From contig NC_134982.1 in NCBI RefSeq assembly GCF_965638725.1, forward strand, positions 79,746,155-79,810,154: DNA of 64,000 nt, read 5' to 3'. Shown here piece by piece: positions 58,201-64,000 of this stretch. The position numbers and the translations under genes were made by a program. Every line of letters begins with the position of its first letter. Positions within the stretch are counted from its first letter, which is position 1. The notes beneath the pieces are model-generated. The model did not search any database and was not told the DNA's origin. It was given only the letters and a program-made list of their open reading frames with translations. This stretch comes from Aptenodytes patagonicus (taxonomy: Eukaryota; Chordata; Aves; Sphenisciformes; Spheniscidae).

Positions 58201-61200
58201 AAAAAAAAAAGCCTTTGAATAAGCTGAGGTAGCTGCCTTTGTACTCTGCCAGATATTACCAGCTTCTTGCTCTTTCTCCATTTTCAGTTTTTCTTATTTT
58301 CATTACTGTCTTGGGATTCAACCAGTGTAAAATTCAGGACAGTTCTTTAAGTAGTCTGTCGCCACAGCAAAAGATGGGTGGAAAGCACATGAATCCAGGG
58401 TGTGATATATAAGAGAAAAATGAACACTGAGCAGTCTCAGAAAAACGTTGATTCTATTCAATATGCTGTCTGAAATGCTCTTTTGATTGCAGTTCTCGAA
58501 ACTGCAAGAGAGAGTGGAGACGGCAGAATCCCGGGTGTCTGTTCTGGAGACTATGATTGATGACCTTCAGTGGGATATTGACAAGATACGCAAGAGGGAG
58601 CAGAGGCTCAACCGGCACTTAGCAGATGTTCTGGAACGAGTAAGCACCATCCTCTTTGCCAGGAAACCAGAGAAATTGGTGTAGTTTTGAGATGTGTGAC
58701 ATCATCTTATGATACTTTGCTGTGAGAATCTGTAGAGTACCATCTTTGGTCTTGAATATGCTATATCAGCAGTCTTGTCATTAATTGGCTATTGATGAAA
58801 TCTTTTGCCTTTTTTGCAGGTGAATTCCAAAGGCTACAAGGTGTATGGAGCTGGGAGCAGCCTCTATGGGGGCACAATCACCATTAATGCCCGCAAGGTA
58901 ATGTCAGGGGCTTGGTTGTGGGCAAGGGGAAAAATGAAGTCAAGGAGAGCTTGTGTGTAAGGCCATAGATTGGAACAGAATTTAGATACCTCCTTTGCCA
59001 CAAATCTGGGTGACTCTGGGCAAGCCATTTTGTCTGTGTACAAGTTTCCTACTTATGAAACAGACCTGATGGAAGTAGACCCTGTCTCACTTGGTAATGT
59101 TACCTGACTGTTGAGTCTGTAATTTCTATTACTGTATAAACAGTTACTTAATTAGTACTGTCAGTAGATACATTCACAGTAGGATTTACAAGTGGTTTAT
59201 CCCCAACAGTTTGAGGAGATGAATGCAGAGCTGGAAGAGAATAAAGAGCTTGCTGGGAATCGCCTCAGTGAGTTGGAGGAACTACGCCAGGATCTTGAGG
59301 AAGTAACAACACAGAATGAAAAACTCAAGGTGAGACATCTATACCTATCTGAGGATGAAGGTGTTTTGTGTGTTTGGTTGCCCTCTGTCTTGCTGTACTG
59401 TGTCTCTGGAAAACCTCATTAATACTATTCTACTCTGTGCTAGCTGGATTATATTTTGTACAAGGTACAACTTAACAAGTTCATGTGACTTATGCTTGAA
59501 TAAGACCACTTGGTGACACCATGTGGTCATCACTGGAAATTGTAATGGTTTCTTATTTCCTGTTTTCCATTCTGATTTATTCAGTACATTTTAGTGATGT
59601 GTGGTTAAAACTAATCTCACCTCTTTCCAAGTACTGACCCCTCTTCCGCCTTCCCTCCGCCCCGTGCAAGTGGAACCAGAGAACTGAAAAAGTCGGGGAA
59701 CTTGTGTAGGAGAGCTAGGCTCTAGAAAGAGTCAATGAACTTAAATCTTTCCCAACGTGGTAGGATAGATAGGAAACAGTGCATGGGTTTCTTATGTCTT
59801 AAAGGTGGTAACACGAAAAGCTGTGACTCTGTAGTAGATAAGTATATGATATAGAGAATAATCTAAATTTTATCTTAGTGATCAGTAGATCTGTTAGCCT
59901 GTTACAAGAAATGTCTGAGCTGATAACCTAAGTTTCAGAGATGAGATTCCAGAAACTGTCTTGAGGCACCTCTAAATTCTGTTTATCCACATGAGTTTGT
60001 TTTGACAGAAACACCATTTGGCTTACAACTTTCTCTTAACTAGTCTTAAGCTGTATGTGTGTATATATGTGTCTGTTTCACTGCTGGTAGTCACAATCAT
60101 TTGTTAACTTTTTTTTATAAGGAAAATTCAGATGCTGTACTTCTGCTTTCTCTCCTTTCTCTTGCTTTCAGTCACTATGTCTCTTACTGGTAGAAAGCTA
60201 ACATAATGCCTACTTGCACATGTATTTTCTCTAGTTTTCTGTCATACTTTTCTATGTGTCCATCTTTATTGATTTAGGTGATTATGGTTTTACAGTAAAT
60301 CCATTGAAAAGGTGTATCATGTTTTCCAAGCTCCTATCTTCTAGAGAAACTATTGCAGAACCTGAGAATCAAAGACTCGTCATGTGACTATGCAAGAGAA
60401 ACAGCCTAATGCATATAGAAAAAGCATAGATTTTTTTAAAATTCATACTGAAGCATATCACTTGCATCTGCTTCACAGCAATGCTACTAAAGTTCTACTT
60501 TGTCTTTGCTTGTGGCAGCTTGATGCACTGTTCTCCTACCTTGCAAAATAGATACCAAAGACAAGGAGATAATTTTTCCTTCTGTGGCATTTTCTTGTGT
60601 CCTGACTAGGTTGAGCTGCGACGAGCAGTAGAAGAAGCTGTGAAGGAGACCCCAGAATATCGCTGCATGCAGTCCCAGTTTTCTGTTTTGTATAATGAGA
60701 GTCTCCAGCTGAAGGCACATCTCGATGAGGCCCGCACCCTGCTTCATGGCACGCGCACCACACACCAGCGCCAGGTGGAACTAATCGAGGTAGCACCTCT
60801 GCTCCATCAAGCTAGGGAACATTGTCATCCCATTGACCGTCACTGCTGGGTCTGGGTGACTCTGGGAATGCTCAGGAAATGTATATTCCTGGCAATAATT
60901 CATCTATTCTGGTACCTCATGTTGATGAGGTGAGAGATACTGCAGGGTTACAGCACCAAGTTCTGTCCTCTTCTTACTCCTCAGAGGGACGAGGTCAGCC
61001 TTCACAAGAAACTACGCACAGAGGTGATTCAGCTAGAGGACACCCTGGCACAAGTCCGCAAAGAATATGAGATGTTGAGGATAGAGTTTGAACAGACACT
61101 TGCTGCCAATGAACAAGCAGGTATGGAGTTTTTCTGCTGTGCTTAAAAACAAACAAACAACACCCACCCCACCCCCAACGCCACCAGAGGCTGCATTGCA

Positions 61201-63338
61201 GTAAAATACCTGGTTTGATTCTTTGTTATTTTTAAATACTTGTTCTGGCAGGCTCTCTATTTCAAAAAACAAAGCTCTTCACATGTTTTATGGGAGGCCA
61301 GTTCCATGTTATCTGAATTCCTTTTAGATGCTGCAAAATACATACGTTTTGCTAATAATTTGGTTTATGACAGGGTATTTTGCATTACTAAAAATTACTT
61401 TTGGGGGGATTCATTTACAAGTCTGGAATAACAACCTGGATAGGAAACCAATAACTTTCAAATTTCATCAGAGGAACTAAATTTATTTCTAAAGTAGCAT
61501 TTAAATCATAGAGATTTTTTGTATCATGACACATTTCCCCTGGGAACGTGGGGAAAAAAATGTTAAGGGGAAATTAGGACTGGGAATTTGCAAGGACTTA
61601 TGGTTGCATGTAAAACTGGCATGACTTTTTTCTGCAAATGTGTTGTGTTGCTCTGTTGTGTGGCAGAATGATAATAGTCTTATTTTTGTTCTTTGTCATT
61701 GTCACTTAGCTTGTACTCCATCTCCATGAAAGTCCTCGCAGAAGGTTGGCAAAAGTGTGGTTTGTTACAGTTGTGTTTCTGTTTTTGTAGGCCCAATTAA
61801 TCGGGAGATGCGTCATCTCATCAGCAGCCTCCAAAATCACAACCACCAGCTGAAGGGAGAGGTGTTAAGATACAAGCGCAAACTGAGAGAGGCCCAGTCT
61901 GACTTGAGCAAGGTATCAGAGCAGGAAATGCCAGAAAAGAGCAGAAAGTGCTTAGGAGAAGGGGAAATGCTGTCACCTTTGCCTGCAGTATCAACCTTTC
62001 TGATATGGCATGCAGGATGCAATGTACTTTTTGGTGGAGCTCTGCACTCTGCTGCTTCCACTTACCAAATGAATGGTCTTCCTTTGTACCTGTATAGTGG
62101 TCCATGAAAAGTAGTAGCTATTATGGAGGGGGCATGCAAGCATGGATCTGGGAAGAAAAGGGAAGGGGGATAAGGTAGATTTCTGGCTAAGAACTTAATG
62201 GTTTGTTTTCTTCTGTCTTCTTTCTTGCTATTCCACAACAGATCCGCTCTCGCAGTGGTAGTGCTCTCTTACAGTCCCAGTCCAGCACTGAAGACACAAA
62301 GGAGGAACCTCCAGAGGTCAAGCAGGAACCTGATGATCCTTCTGCCCAAGTGTCTGTCCCCAAGGCTGCTTCTGAAGATGTTAATGAAATGAAGGCCAGG
62401 CGAGATGAAGAGGAACGGGAGCGAGAGAGACGGGAGAGGGAGAGGGAACGAGAGAAGGAAAAAGAGAAAGAGAGAGAGCGAGAGAAAGAGAAAGAAAAGG
62501 AAAAGGAACGAGAGCGGGAAAAGCAGAAGCAGAAGGAATCTGAGAAGGAGAGAGAGTCCAAAGAGAAGGAGAAAGGGAAGCATGAAGATGGAAGAAAGAA
62601 GGAGGCTGAAGTGATCAAGCAACTGAAGGCTGAGCTCAAGTAAGAGTTGTTGTTCCTCCTTTTCCTGCTTGAGTAGTGCCCGAACTGGGGTGTTTGTGTG
62701 AGATGACTTGTAGCTCGCTCTTATGAGATTAGTTTCACTGAAGTGAAACCCTCTATATCTGATTTGGACAATGTAGTACACTTCTATGACAGCCTAAAGC
62801 ATGAATTACCAAACCAGATACTTCATGGTGTAGGTCAAGTAATCTTTATTTGTTGCTGTCATAACAATTGTGTAAAGCTTTACAGCTGCAGGTTATTAAT
62901 AAAGGGCACAGTAGTCTTCCCTGTCTTGGATCAGTACTGAAGCAGAGATGGATAGTTTGTTGCTTACTATTAGGGTACATGTTTCCTCCCCACCCCACTT
63001 CTCTTGGCTTTTCAACCCGTGTGCCTGAACATGTTTCTTCTCAGCCTCCAGCCTGTAATCCTTGACTATTTTACATTACCAGGGTAAGATGAGCCAGGGA
63101 TGACTCCATATGCATACCATGTGGGAGACGGAGAGAATATTGCTCTGACTCTCATGCTGGATATGTAACAGCGTAACTTTCCTGCTGTGTTCTCACAGTT
63201 GTCTATCTCCCTGTCTCCAGGAAGGCCCAAGAGAGCCAGAAGGAGATGAAGCTGTTGCTAGATATGTACCGTTCTGCCCCCAAAGAGCAGAGAGACAAAG
63301 TGCAGCTGATGGCAGCTGAGAAGAAGGCAAAAGCTGAG
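55207..63338 (+). CDS. RNF20: E3 ubiquitin-protein ligase BRE1A (RNF20), N-terminal 682 residues
   Basis: Thirteen coding exons: 55207-55335, 55471-55638, 55758-55905, 56068-56250, 57494-57612, 58493-58639, 58820-58897, 59210-59329, 60610-60789, 60985-61120, 61791-61912, 62242-62639 and 63221-63338. All are GT-AG with matching phases, totalling 2046 nt (682 codons). The ATG sits in a perfect Kozak context (GCCACCATGT), preceded by an acceptor at 55164. The protein starts MSGIGNKR and contains [42 protein letters not shown] and [15 protein letters not shown], as in human RNF20 (975 aa). Most of it is coiled coil. Residues about 560-640 (exon starting 62242) are almost only Glu, Arg and Lys. 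By family knowledge, with RNF40 and RAD6 it monoubiquitinates histone H2B in the nucleus. The last ~290 residues, including the RING finger, are beyond the window. No lesion was seen. Confidence 0.96.
56251..57493 (+). other. RNF20 intron after exon ending 56250
   Basis: A 1.2-kb intron with normal donor GTATGG and acceptor TCTTTCAG. Nothing else recognised. Confidence 0.7.
57613..58492 (+). other. RNF20 intron with A-rich tract
   Basis: Ordinary intron with a poly(A) run at about 58190-58210. Confidence 0.7.
59330..60609 (+). other. RNF20 intron after exon ending 59329
   Basis: A 1.3-kb intron, donor GTGAGA, acceptor CTGACTAG. Nothing else recognised. Confidence 0.7.
61121..61790 (+). other. 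RNF20 intron after exon ending 61120
   Basis: 670 bases, donor GTATGG, acceptor TTTTTGTAG. Nothing else recognised. Confidence 0.7.
61913..62241 (+). other. RNF20 intron after exon ending 61912
   Basis: 329 bases, donor GTATCA (weak at position +5/+6), acceptor CCACAACAG. Retention would add a frame that stays open for about 65 more codons, then stops. Confidence 0.65.
62640..63220 (+). other. RNF20 intron after exon ending 62639
   Basis: 581 bases. The donor is CTCAA|GTAAGA, so the exon ends inside the Lys codon that the next exon completes; acceptor TGTCTCCAG. Nothing else recognised. Confidence 0.7.
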
Positions 63339-64000
63339 GTAAATCTCATTTCTCTTCCCTTTTTCTCTTTAGCGCATTACTTAAAACTTCTTTTCGGATA
63401 CTCTGCACCTGAACTGGGTTGGTTTTGTCTTCAAAACTGGAGATTGTTCCTCTTCTCATCTTTGTCACTTAGAAGAGAGATTGGAATGGTCTGGAGATGA
63501 ACAGGGAGATTTTGGGGTGTCCTCCTCTGTGAAGGGATGATCCCTTTGCCCAGGCGGAAGGACATGGTTTCTGCTTTCTCAGTTGCAGATTCAACCAGTA
63601 GCAAAGCTGAGCACATGTCCCAGAGAGATACACACAGAGAGGATACTGACACGGCCAGTCAGACTGCCACAGACAAGGTGCTGCCTTCCACAGCATGTAC
63701 ATAAAGGACTCATAAAACATACACATAGGCAGCCAAGTCCCCTTCCTCCTCTTCAGCTGGTAGAGACAGAACGTCACTAGCGCGGGCACACGCACAGCAA
63801 TCTCTAGGTTCACAGGCACACACACATTTGCAGACCCCTCAAGTACCAGCACGGCCCCTCTGTCTGTCTGGTAGCCCTGTGATCCTGGGCCCTCTTACCT
63901 TCTTCACATACAGGTCTCACTTGTAGCTAGCACTTACTCCATGCAGCACATATACACAGGAGATAGAGAGTTAGATTACACAGAGGCAGTTCAGAAAATA
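63339..64000 (+). other. Start of the next RNF20 intron (window edge)
   Basis: Donor GTAAAT at 63339. No further RNF20 exon is recognised before the window ends. Confidence 0.65.

Noticed and set aside
62187-62781. Minus-strand frames of 150 and 170 codons rich in Ser, Leu and Phe
   Set aside because: Antisense shadows of the purine-rich RNF20 exon.

Overview
This is vertebrate genomic DNA, almost certainly from a bird. Genes are split by GT-AG introns, promoters sit in CpG islands, and the interspersed repeats are nearly all CR1 LINEs plus one avian-type solo retroviral LTR. Four protein-coding genes could be resolved exon by exon. Their order and orientation, MRPL50(-) - ALDOB(-) - PGAP4(-) - RNF20(+), match human 9q31.1. 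In chicken this block is, to my knowledge, on chromosome Z.

Layout: 1-3.3 kb is flank with no secure gene. 3.4-5.1 kb holds MRPL50 (two coding exons, 158 aa, complete) and its CpG-island promoter. 5.1-6.8 kb is a short spacer; human has ZNF189 at this position, and nothing like it is seen here. 7.2-17.0 kb holds ALDOB: eight coding exons, 364 aa, every junction found, plus a non-coding first exon behind a TATA box about 6.5 kb upstream. 17-25.4 kb is AT-rich intergenic DNA. 25.4-26.9 kb is the single coding exon of PGAP4 (395 aa). Its likely promoter is the CpG island at 36.4-37.5 kb. 37.5-51.9 kb is intergenic and carries a 552-bp solo LTR with a 5-bp target-site duplication, CR1 fragments, and a nearly full-length CR1 (46.4-50.4 kb) with an uninterrupted reverse transcriptase. 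From 52 kb to the right edge is RNF20, with its CpG-island promoter and coding exons for the first 682 residues; the RING end lies outside the window.

The four genes are unrelated housekeeping or metabolic genes kept together by old synteny: a mitoribosomal protein, the liver fructose aldolase, a Golgi GPI-anchor GalNAc transferase and the H2B ubiquitin ligase. They do not form a pathway. I found no convincing new biological system. The observations most worth a second look are an 11-bp AT-rich repeat array (about 34.92-35.13 kb), a nested inverted repeat beside it (34.20-34.27 kb), the intact-RT CR1 whose ORF1 esterase appears to have lost its catalytic histidine, a C16 tract in the ALDOB core promoter, and a strongly G-skewed first intron of RNF20. 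All splice models come from reading the sequence and recalling the human proteins; no alignment was run.
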